This document shows, in pieces, positions 55,140 through 64,000 of a stretch of DNA of 64,000 bases; position 1 is the stretch's first letter, and each line of letters starts with the position of its first letter. The position numbers and the translations under genes are program-made. The stretch is from Mermis nigrescens (taxonomy: Eukaryota > Nematoda > Enoplea > Mermithida > Mermithidae): assembly GCA_036768485.1 (NCBI GenBank), contig JAVLUZ010000729.1, positions 372,001 to 436,000 of the forward strand. The letters are read 5' to 3'. The notes under the pieces were generated by a model. The model ran no database searches. It was not told the DNA's origin and was given only the letters and a program-made list of their open reading frames with translations.

Positions 55140-55300
55140 GGGGGTTTACGAGGGCGTGGGGGTTTTAAGATTTACACCCCCCAGAATCTGAACAACCCAA
55201 ATCGAAAACAACTTCCCCAGAATTGCACTTTTGGTGCTATTTTTGACAATTTGGCCCCATCTCTTGACCCCCAGAATTCGGCTGTTGCCCATGTATGATG
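55140..55300 (-). mobile_element. Decayed MITE related to family A
   Basis: GAGGGCGTGGGGGTTTTAAG to CTGTTGCCCATGTATG shares the outer parts of family A but a different core (TTTTTGACAATTTGGCCCC). Similar fragments occur at about 37190-37495 and 38545-38705. Confidence 0.55.
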
Positions 55301-55328
55301 GGGTCCCCCCATTTAAATTCAGTCGTCC

Positions 55329-55612
55329 ATAGGTGGACAGCACCAAAATTCTGGGGGGGGTGAAAAATTTCTGGGGAAGGGGGTGGGGGTGAAAAAATTT
55401 TTATAGGTAAAAAAATTGTCTTAAAAGTGGTTGTATGGCGAAAAAACACCATTTTTCGACGTTTCTCGTCGAGCACTATCCAATGGCATCAAAAAATTGC
55501 TAAAAAAGCAAAAAAATTTTTTTGGGGGGGGGGGTATTTTGATTTCTGGGGGGGGGTATTTCAACTTCTGGGGGTGCATACCCCCGAACCCCCACACGCC
55601 CATGTGTAGTCG
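55329..55612 (+). mobile_element. Family A MITE, plus orientation
   Basis: From CCATAGGTGGACAGCACC to GCCCATGTGTAG; of the GGGGTGAAAAATTTC sub-type also seen at 36096 and 61251. Confidence 0.85.
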
Positions 55613-56266
55613 TACCCCAACCCCCAAAGTCGGAAAAATTCGACTCCCCCCGACTTTTGGCGAAAGCTTGCCTTTTGTCCATTTTTAGGTGTTTTTTTGT
55701 AATTTTTGGTCAAAAATTCTAGATCTTCCTTTTCTGTCCCTTCTCCCGAATGGCCGGGGACCCCTCCCAAAGTTCGAAAGTTTAACCCATACATGAGCTC
55801 GGGATTGGGTTTGGGATTTCACTTCGCAAAGAAGTTTTTCACGTCCCGTAAAAACGTTTTCACATTCCTCAGAATTCGCAAATTTCTTTACAAAAAAACG
55901 TAGATGACGTGAGCGAAATTTTAGTTTATAAGTGCCAAAAGCCATTTTAGACCATATATTTTGTTGAATCCATTAAATTCTTATTGGAAATTTTCTACGT
56001 TTTTATTGTCTATAGAAAAACATCATCGTCAAAAACGCCAAAAATGGTGTTTTTTTATGCGTATCCATCGGTTTTCAGTCTAAAACCAGAAACTTTAGAA
56101 AACTTTTTGGTTTCAGCCCTCTTCCACGCTGCGCTGGCTAAACTCCAATGTTACACGTCATAAATTCGGCTAATATGAACACATAATTTTGAGACCTGCT
56201 GCATTAGACAGGTAACTAGAAAAATGTCTCTGCTTAAACCGCATATAAGATTCCGGCCACTTGCCA

Positions 56267-56503
56267 ACATAGGTGGGTGGCACCAAAATTATGAGGAGGG
56301 GGGCTGCAAAATTTTTCAAAGGTCCAAAAACAGCCTTAGAAATGGCGGTATGGCGAAAAACACCAATTTTCAACGTTTCTCATCGAGCACTATCCATTGG
56401 CATCAAAAAATTGAGATAAAAACAAAAAATTTCCAAAAACTGAATTCTGGGGGGTATTTTGGTTTCTGGGGTGTATACCCCAAACCCTTCACGCTTAGGT
56501 ATG
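56267..56503 (+). mobile_element. Family A MITE, plus orientation
   Basis: From CATAGGTGGGTGGCACC to GCTTAGGTATGG with the family core. Confidence 0.85.
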
Positions 56504-57272
56504 GTGTATGGTTGCCAGTGATTTGTGCACTACTGGACTAAAAATGCTTTAAAAATGCGATATTACCACGAAAAAAGGCTATTCTTACCATTCTGATTAT
56601 TTAAACAGCAAAAAATTGTGAACCGTAAATTAAGTGCTTTGCATTTCTGGGATTTTGCCCCCTGGTTCTTGTGCATTTAAGGTGGGGGAGGCAAAATACT
56701 TCTTACTTCGGGGATGAGGAAACAACGGACTCAAAGTGGTGGGGGATTCCCCATCTACCCTGTCTCCGGTATGACCAGCATACTCAGTAATTTGATGCAA
56801 CGCAGAAACTCGTTAGTTTAGTCAATATCGAAATTGGGAAAAAATTATCTGGCTTTCAGTGTACTTTTAAAATTTTTAAAGTGATTTATGCTTTTTACGT
56901 ATCCATGCGGGCCCGTAGCCAAGGGGTAGACAAGGGGAGGGGCAATTCCCCCCGAAACCAAAAAAAAACTTGTTTCTCACAAGGGTTCACCGCGAAGGAA
57001 GAAATGAGAAATTCTCGAAGTGCATTTAAAAGGTCTGCGTACTTTTGAGCTAGTAAACACAAAAATTGGCTACACTTTGCCCCGGATTTATTGTTCTTGT
57101 ACATTTTTAGTCTTTAAAACTGTTGAAATTTAAGTTTGAAATAGAGGAAATGCCAAATTTTTCCAGCGCTTCGCGCCAAATCACTAATTTTCTGGTTGTT
57201 TTTCTTTGCAGCGCACAAAGATTGAGTACAAATACGAAAAGTTAAGAAATTGTTTTGTTTATGAGCTGGACG

Positions 57273-57373
57273 CAGTGTTTTTTTGTACAAGGTCCTTTGT
57301 ACATGTACAAGGACGGCCCCGAGAAGTCTTTGTGCATCGGGAAAAATCTTTGCCGAATACAAAGAAAACCGTG
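57273..57373. mobile_element. 101-bp minimal hAT-like MITE
   Basis: Both ends of the family seen at 51420-52179 brought together with almost no interior: starts CAGTGTTTTTTTGTACAAGG, ends ACAAAGAAAACCGTG. It is flanked by GCTGGACG on both sides (57265-57272 and 57374-57381). Confidence 0.85.
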
Positions 57374-57491
57374 GCTGGACGATGAGAAATCAGTTGCGCA
57401 GACAATTTAAGCCACATATTTCTCGTGCATGAGTATGAAATAAACTAAAAATGTTTCGAAATTTTCTGATATTTTTCTTCATTATTGTATA

Positions 57492-59423
57492 CAGGGTATT
57501 TAATAACCTTTTGCTAGGGGGTAGTGCTATAATTATAGAACTTGGGATCAAACCAAATATACCATTAGATAGAGAATTTAAAAATAGAATTTATTGATGC
57601 CAAATTAAAAATCAGTGTGCCTAAGACCGGCAAGAGAAATGTTTTTAAGCGATCGGGGTATGAACACAATTAATAAATGTCGATTTTCGATACTTTTTAG
57701 GGATGCAGCGGGTGCACATTTTTGGAATAGCAGGTGCGGGTGCGGGTACCAAAATTTTGCTTTAGCGGGTGCGGGTGTCGCACCTTAAAAATAGCAGGTA
57801 CGGGTGGCGGGTGGCGGGTTTAGCAGTGAGATATAGCATAATATAAATAGGGCTAAAAATGCTCCATTTTTTGTCCGCTTAATGCAGTTATTTACTGTGT
57901 GCAAAATTCATATTAATCTTCAAGCTGATTGTCTTTTTCTTTGCAGACTACATCTCAATGAATTAAATTTGCAAACTAAAGATAAGTAAATTGTCAATGA
58001 TTGAACCATTGACCAATATGAGTAATATATTTGCACTTTGCAGAATACAATGTTTAGACACTTGTTGTTGTCATTCTCTTCTTAAAAAGGGTCTACGACG
58101 TTTTGGCGCCAGCAACTTAAAAAATATTCTAAGTACATTAATTTTGAAGCAATTTTTAAGTAAATTATATATTCAGAATCGACGAGTATTCATTTGTGTA
58201 CGACTGAAAAACTGTAGAAAATCCAGTGTATTTTTAGATGCGTTTAATGATCTCATTAAATTCGAAGATATTCTAAAAGTAATTTGTACCATCACGTAGA
58301 GAATTGAATGAGCTTTCAGAATCGTATTTTACTTTAATCATAAATTAAATGTAAATAATTAATAATATTACAACGAGTATGGCGCCAAGACGGCAGTGCC
58401 AAAACGTCCTACTTCGTCTTAAAAAAGCAATGTACAATACATTGCTGCATAATATCTCTACTCACGCTCAGAGTGGTTGAACTGATGCATGTAAAGACTG
58501 GCACCTAGACCCTTCTTTTTTAAAAAGCATAATTCGCATAATTGCAATTAACCATAAGAGAGCTTGAACATGTATCTGCAGTCCAGAGGGTACATAAAAA
58601 TATGACTCATTACAAGTAGATGTTCGCTTTTCCAATTTGTACTGGTACGTTAGAACAAACTGTTATACATTTTGGTTTTTTCATTAACGTGCCACTGCCT
58701 CAAAATCGTTTTGTCTTTTCGTAAATTCTAATTATTATTATCCGCCACCCGCTGTTTTATCATATTTTTAGCGGGTGCGGGTGCGGAATAACAAAATTTC
58801 GGAATAGCGGGTGTGGGTGCGGGTACCAAAAAAGAAGCGGGTAATAGCGGGTGCGGGTGCGGGTATCCGCTGCATCCCTAATACTTATCAAAATATTTTT
58901 AATTTTCTGTACAAGGTTTTATATCAATATCAAATAGGTCCTATTTTGGGCCTGGAAAACATTTGTTCGTTGGTCAGACTGTTTTTGTTCACGACAAGGC
59001 GCCTTGCAGGCGGATTAATGCAACCCAACATTTCTTGAAACATTCAAACGTCGAATTCTGGGGTCGGAAATTGAGTCAACTTAAATGCCGCCGAAACCAT
59101 TGGGCCATTCATAAAGATGAAGTCAAGGCGCAAATACTTGCTGAAATCTGACTGGTCGATAATCATAGGAAATTTCGCACAGAAACGTGGAAAATATTTG
59201 GAAAAGTCTTGAAAATCGACGTAGTCTGTTTATTGGTTTGTCTTCATACCAGATCATTCCAAAAGCTTTTCTTGCACAAGTGATAGGCACACTGATTATT
59301 AATCTGGCAAGCATCATTAAATTCCGTTTCAAATTCTCTATCTAATGGTATATTTGGTTTGATCCCAAGCCCTATAGTTATAGCGCTGACCCCCTAGCAA
59401 AAGGTTGCTAACCACCCGGTAGA
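57492..59423. mobile_element. TIR element (~1.9 kb) carrying a nested hAT
   Basis: About 200 bases at the left end (AACCTTTTGCTAGGGGGT, GATCAAACCAAATATACC) return as the reverse complement at about 59220-59410. The left TIR is interrupted near 57690 by the hAT element. No transposase is recognised. The superfamily is uncertain. Confidence 0.65.
57698..58880. mobile_element. hAT-like non-autonomous element
   Basis: 1183 bases with termini TAGGGATGCAGCGGGTGC and GGGTATCCGCTGCATCCCTA and an 8-bp flank ATACTTTT/ATACTTAT (one mismatch). GCGGGTGCGGGT subterminal repeats lie at both ends (57698-57830 and 58745-58880). The frame at 57991-58299 inside is not recognisable as transposase. Confidence 0.75.
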
Positions 59424-59494
59424 GCTCGTTGAGAAACCTTCAATACTGCCATTATTTTTGACTACCCTTTAATAGTTCTCGAGATATCTAACCA

Positions 59495-59886
59495 AACATG
59501 ATCTGGAAGGAGGAGGGTTTGAGGGGTTTTCACCCCCCCCAGAAAAATTTTTTTCACCCTGCTAGAATTGGCGATTTTTCGAAAAGTTCCCACAAATTTT
59601 CTGAAAAATTATAGAAAAGATGCTTTTTAAGCGTTTTTAGCGAACTGTTTGCTCAAAAGTGCCTAATTTTCGGCGCTTCGCGGCCATTATACTCATGTTT
59701 TGACTAAATTCTGTTCAATTTGACTTTTTGATTTTTTTCGGAATTTTTTGTTTTTATGCTCTAGAAAGATAGAGCATCGTCAGAAAAGCCGAAAAACGAT
59801 GTTTTGACGCGTACCTACCATTTTTGGGCCCAAAAAGGGCACTCTATAATTTCACTCCCCCAGGATTCCCATGCTGTGCATGTATG
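59495..59886 (+). mobile_element. Family B MITE, plus orientation
   Basis: From ACATGATCTGGAAGGAGG to GCTGTGCATGTATG; contains CTCTAGAAAGATAGAGCATC and TTTTCGGCGCTTCGCGG. Matches 28669-29079 throughout. Confidence 0.8.
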
Positions 59887-60298
59887 TATCTGACTTTCAA
59901 AATTTTTGTCCCTCGAAATAAAATCCAGGCTACTGGCCTGTACTTATGTCTTATTTCTGTTATAGACTTGACAAATAAAATTTGATTGTTTTTTTGTTGT
60001 TGGAGTGTAAAGAGGCGACAAGATAAGATATATATAAAAGCAAAAGCTGGCCAAATTTTTTTACACATTTTAAACAATAACATTTTTATCAAACTGACGC
60101 AACAAGTCATCGAATTATACGTTAATATTAGCCAATGTTATGATGACGCAAAATCGGGGTTTAGCATCAGCAAAAAAATTCTGAGGGATGAAATAGTCAA
60201 AATTGCCAAAAATTGCCAAAAATGTTCCTAAAAATAGAATCATGGGAGGGGTCTACGGCAATCAGTGGGGGGTTATTCGACTTCTGCGAGCGGTGTAT

Positions 60299-60527
60299 AC
60301 CATAGGTGGGCGGTACCAAAGTTCTGAGGAAGGGAGGGGGTGCAAGAATTTTTCAGAGGTCAAAAGATGGCCTTAAAAATGGTGGTATGGCGAAAAACAC
60401 CATTTTTCGACGTTTTTCACCGAGCACTATATCCATTGGCATCAGAAAAATTGAGAAAAAACACCAAAATTTTCGAAAAAATGAATTCTAGGGGTGCATA
60501 CCCCCAAAACCCCACGCCCAGGTACGG
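60299..60527 (+). mobile_element. Family A MITE, plus orientation
   Basis: From CCATAGGTGGGCGGTACC to GCCCAGGTACGG with the family core. Confidence 0.85.
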
Positions 60528-61250
60528 TGTATACCCCAGATTCCTAACGCCCATGTGTGAAGTTTTGCCTTTTCGAGCCGCTCTGTATAAGCGAATAAAG
60601 GACGTAAAAAATTAACTTTTGTAAAGAAGATTAAAATTGCAAAAATTTAAAAACCTAATGGAAAATTAGTCATTTGGTGATGAAAGATTGAAAATGTTTC
60701 CGCCGAATGGTGAAAAAACACCTAAAAATGGCTTAAAATTGCAACTTTGGGGGTGAACAATATTCGACTTTGGATGGGGGATCCCAGACTTCTTAATATT
60801 TAGAGTTAAAAGTGGGATAAAATTTTATAACTCCGCAGCAGTGTATAAATTTAGGATTTCGGCCCTTTTCGCAAGTCCACTGGGAAAAATAATCAAACAA
60901 CCTATGTACATAGATGTAAGAAATAGTTTAATGAGGTAAAACCTACATTTTTTCGCACTTTCACCCCATTTTGACTCGTATCGCCACTTTTATCGGTAAA
61001 ATATATAAATTTTTCAAAAAGGCCGAACTTTTAGATTATTTCAACTACGCTCACTAGGAATTTACGGGTAAATAGGAGAGAAACCTATTTTGAAAATAGA
61101 AACGTAAATTAAAAATATAAGTAAAAAAGAATAAAATAAATTTGAAAAAATAATAAATGTGATTTCGACACCTTTGCTACTTTCATCCAAGAAAATCTCG
61201 CGTAAGATCTTTGATAGCGCTAAATCGCCTGACATTGAATCGGGCCTCGG
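60528..61250. other. No gene seen
   Basis: AT-rich, with no exon or complete repeat that I can support. Confidence 0.5.
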
Positions 61251-61547
61251 ACCATAAGTGGGCAGCACCAAAATTCTGGGGGGGGGTGAAAAATTTCTGG
61301 GGGGATGAAAAAATTTCTGGGGGGTAAAAAACTTTTCAAAGGTCAAAAAATGGTCTTAAAAGTGGTTTTAGGCGAAAAAACACAATTTTTAGACATTTCT
61401 CATCGAGCACTATCCAATAGCATCAAAAAATCGCTAGAAAAGCAAAAAAATTTCAAAAATTGAATTCTGGGGGGTATTTTGATTTCTGGGGGGGTAGTTC
61501 AACTTCTGGGGGGTGCACACCCCCAAACCCACCACGCCCATGTGTGC
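61251..61547 (+). mobile_element. Family A MITE, plus orientation
   Basis: From CCATAAGTGGGCAGCACC to GCCCATGTGTG. A partial family B fragment follows at about 61600-61850. Confidence 0.88.
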
Positions 61548-61852
61548 CTCGTATCCTGAGGGGGATATACTCCTACACGATCCTGAGGGTTATAGGCTTT
61601 TCACTTCTTCTCCGCTCCCCCTAGAGATCACCCCCCACAATTCGCGATTTTGCGAAAATTCCTTAAAATTAATAGGAAAGGTGCTGCCTTAAGCGTCTTT
61701 AGCTACCCGCTTGCTTAAAGGTGTCAAATTTTCGGCGCTTAGCGCCACTTACTCATTTTTTGTTTGAATTTTGCTCAATTTACTGAAATTTTACCGATAT
61801 TTTTCGAAAATTTTCTAAAAACGATTATACGACCTAGAAAGATGGAGTATCG

Positions 61853-62089
61853 TCATAGGTGGGCAGCACCAGAATTCTGGGGGTGCAAGATTGTTCAAAG
61901 GTCAAAAAATGGCCTTAAATATGGTGGTATGGCGAAAAAACACTATTTTTCGACGTTTCTCATCGAGCACTATCCATTGGCATCAAAAGATTGCGAAAAA
62001 ATTTTTAAACATTGAATTCTGGGGGGGGGAAAGTATTTTGGTTTCTCGGAAGGGGTGCATACCCCGAAAACCCCAACGACAAGGTGTGA
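61853..62089 (+). mobile_element. Family A MITE, plus orientation
   Basis: From CATAGGTGGGCAGCACC to ACGACAAGGTGTG. It appears inserted in the family B fragment just upstream (AAGATGGAGTATCGT precedes it and ACGCGTATCCAACAC resumes after it). Confidence 0.85.
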
Positions 62090-62320
62090 GTATCGACAAA
62101 AACCTCAACAAAATGATGATTTCGACGCGTATCCAACACTTCTAAGCCCAAACAAGACACTTGCCTCCTCCCAGAATTCCTACGCAAAGCGTGCTCTGAT
62201 GATACCCCCTTTAGCCTCTTTAGGAATGTGTAGAGGAATCTCTCAAACTCATCTGCATACGTGTAACGGCACGAAATTTGGGGGGGTCTTGGCCATTTTC
62301 GGCGGGAGGGGTTGAAGACC

Positions 62321-62552
62321 ATACCTGGGCGTGGAGGTTTGGGGGTAAGCACCCCCTGAAACCAAAATACCCCCAGAATTCAATTTTTGAACTTTTTTTG
62401 TTTTTTCGCAATTTTTTGATGCCAGTGGATAGTGCTCGATGAGAAACGTTAAAAAATGGCATTTTTTCGCCATACCACCATTTGTAAGGCCATTTTTTGA
62501 CCTTTTAAAAAACCTTGCACCCCCCAGAACTATGGTGCCGCCCACCTACGTT
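62321..62552 (-). mobile_element. Family A MITE, minus orientation
   Basis: From CCATACCTGGGCGTGGAGG to GGTGCCGCCCACCTACG. It interrupts a family E element, parts of which lie at about 62265-62320 and 62553-62705. Confidence 0.85.
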
Positions 62553-62705
62553 GAAGACCTCCAATTTCTGACTAAAAACGACCATAAACGCCTAAAAACG
62601 ACAAAAAAATTCGTTTTTTTCCTCCAAAAATCGGAGAGGGCTCAAAAGTTTTCCAACTTTGGGGATGATGGGACGACCGACCCCCTCTTACATTTACGCC
62701 CACCT
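62553..62705. mobile_element. Family E MITE, 3' part
   Basis: GAAGACCTCCAATTTCTGAC through CCCCCTCTTACATTTACG matches 63165-63330. The 5' part (GTGTAACGGCACGAAATT) is at about 62260, before the inserted family A copy. Confidence 0.6.
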
Positions 62706-62817
62706 GACATATTCAGATGAGTCAGCAAATGTTCAGCATGGGTCGTCGATTCGGACCCGCAACGTAAATTTTTGTGAAATAAAACTACGTACCGGTATAG
62801 AGAAAAAGAGTAGATAC

Positions 62818-62988
62818 CGTAATCGTTTGATGACGTCATCGAGCCGCCGGGCAAATTTTGCCCGGCCGGCTTGGACGAGTCGAACGTTTCTTTTTCGACG
62901 TCGATCAATTTTCTGAGCAAGTCGGATTTGATCTTAGCATCGCCTAATATGTCCGACACACTCGTCGCCGCGTCAACTAATTCCCTGT
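62818..62988 (-). CDS. Internal exon of an unrecognised host gene
   Basis: 171 bases between acceptor TTCGTTTAAAG and donor ATTACG|GTATCT, phase 1 in and phase 1 out, compatible with the terminal exon at 54875-55056. It encodes a helical-looking segment (ELVDAATSVSDILGDAKIKS, then LLRKLIDVEKETFDSS) and a Gly/Ser-rich end. GC-rich against AT-rich flanks. The VSDILGDAKI part could recall the N-terminal region of mS31, but the phase does not fit the mS31 exon at 38831-39568, so I leave it unnamed. Confidence 0.55.
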
Positions 62989-63105
62989 CTTTAAACGAAA
63001 AAAGACCAAATTTCGAATAAATTAGGCTTAAGTCCATATTCACTCCACAACAACGTACGGAATATAGAAAAAACGTTAAAAAATACATTAAAATCATACA
63101 AACCA

Positions 63106-63330
63106 TACATGTAACGGCTCGAAATCTTGGGGAGATCCCGGTCATTTTTAGGGGGGGCTAAATGACCTCCAATTTTTGGTGAAAAACGGCCAAAAAACGC
63201 CAAAAACATGCAAAAAATTTGATTTTCCCAAAAATCGGGCGGGGGTTCAAAAGTTTCCAGGCTTTGGGGGATGGGGGGAGGTCCGACTCTGGGTGGGGAT
63301 ACCCCATCCCCCTGTTACATGTTTGATACA
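63106..63330. mobile_element. Family E MITE
   Basis: From ACATGTAACGGCTCGAAATC to CCCCTGTTACATGT, inverted ends. The interior (CCTCCAATTTTTGGTG, CAAAAATCGGGCGGGGG) matches 62553-62705. Confidence 0.7.
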
Positions 63331-63368
63331 AACCGTAATATTATTTAAATTGCTGCTAATAAAGGGAC

Positions 63369-63796
63369 ATACACGCACACGGTTAAAACCTCTGCGAGGG
63401 GTAAACCGAATTTCCTTGCGGGTGGAGGGGGAGGTGAATGAGTATTTTTTACCCCTTTAATGTCACATTTTTGTACTTAATTCGTCGTATTCTATTTTTC
63501 ATGAATATTTAAGGTTTTAAAGTTAAATTTGCATGAATCGAATAACAATGAGGGCAATGGAATGACCTGTTACATCAAATATGCACAAAATAAAGGAAGA
63601 TAAGTGTCTGGATGGATGAATTGAACAGTCTACAGCTCGAACAAATTTGTATATGTACTAGAAGTTACGCAGTGAAACTTCATTTGACGCTTTCTCGTGG
63701 TTCAAACAATCGCTTTTGGTTCAAAATGGCCTGAGGAGGGTTATGCTTCTCAAAAGTCCTGACAGGGGATACCCCCATACGTTCCGTGTGCATGTG
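63369..63796. mobile_element. Family C MITE
   Basis: Matches 11775-12190 end to end (ATACACGCACACGGTTAAAA to CCGTGTGCATGTGTG). No ORF. Confidence 0.75.
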
Positions 63797-64000
63797 TGTA
63801 AAGCATAGGTGCACAAGGTCAGGGTCGGCAGGAGGGGGGTAAATATCAGAAATCCAAGACACTTAATTCAACGTTCAAGAAGCTTTCTGTTGTTTAAATA
63901 ACCCGAATGGTTAGAATAGCCTATAAAACGTCTTTTCATGGTATTTTCGCATTTTAAAAGCATTTTTAGTCCATGTTGACTGCATTACATCACGTTTAAC

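Noticed and set aside
57991..58299. Possible hAT transposase fragment inside the 57.7-58.9 kb element
   Set aside because: No recognisable transposase motif; the composition fits a random frame.

Overview
This is nuclear DNA of an animal, most likely an arthropod and probably an insect. Protein-coding exons are sparse, lie mostly on the minus strand, and are bounded by GT/AG splice signals. The AT-rich space between them is packed with short inverted-repeat transposons. One exon encodes the conserved C-terminal block of mitochondrial ribosomal protein mS31, and another encodes a methyl-CpG-binding (MBD/TAM) domain. I cannot name the species from sequence alone.

Host genes. About 8.2-25.4 kb holds one minus-strand gene whose eight exons I assembled by hand. 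Splice phases agree at six of the seven junctions; the 17.7 to 12.8 kb junction does not fit, so an exon is probably missing there. It encodes a low-complexity nuclear-type protein with a CtBP-type LDLS motif, an MBD domain near the C terminus and a stop at 8190. A lone candidate exon lies at 33.1-33.35 kb. The terminal exon of the mS31 gene is at 38.8-39.6 kb and contains an in-frame 21-bp minisatellite (twelve VQSE-type heptads). Two further phase-compatible minus-strand exons, at 54.9-55.1 and 62.8-63.0 kb, belong to a gene I do not recognise.

The main feature is a Polinton/Maverick (adintovirus-like) element at 43134-54540. It has AG...CT ends, terminal inverted repeats (TIRs) of about 1.6 kb and a 6-bp target duplication AACGAC on both sides. 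It sits in an array of about 20-bp GCCGGACCGGT-type units. Its gene order is integrase (minus strand), a small Cys-rich zinc-ribbon-like protein (minus), then on the plus strand a packaging ATPase, a pX-like small protein, a conserved protein of unknown function, a glycine-rich capsid-associated candidate, the major capsid protein, an adenain-type protease, a minor capsid/penton-type protein and a small type I membrane protein. No protein-primed DNA polymerase is present. Integrase, major capsid protein, protease and penton are broken. The other five ORFs are open. A TATAAATA box lies 31-47 nt upstream of six plus-strand or minus-strand ORFs besides the small zinc protein, with a one-mismatch version before the integrase. 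Two hAT-like insertions, each with an 8-bp target duplication, interrupt the integrase and the penton gene.

The rest is mobile-element debris. It includes about 20 copies of a roughly 250-bp element with CCATACSTGGGC ends (called family A here), several smaller families (B-F), a MULE-like element with about 100-bp TIRs at 2.0-3.1 kb, a nested TIR element/hAT pair at 57.5-59.4 kb, two mirror-image GGGGCTGTTGGGA minisatellites at 31.8-33.0 kb, and microsatellites. Apart from the exons named, I see no support for genes in the other spans.
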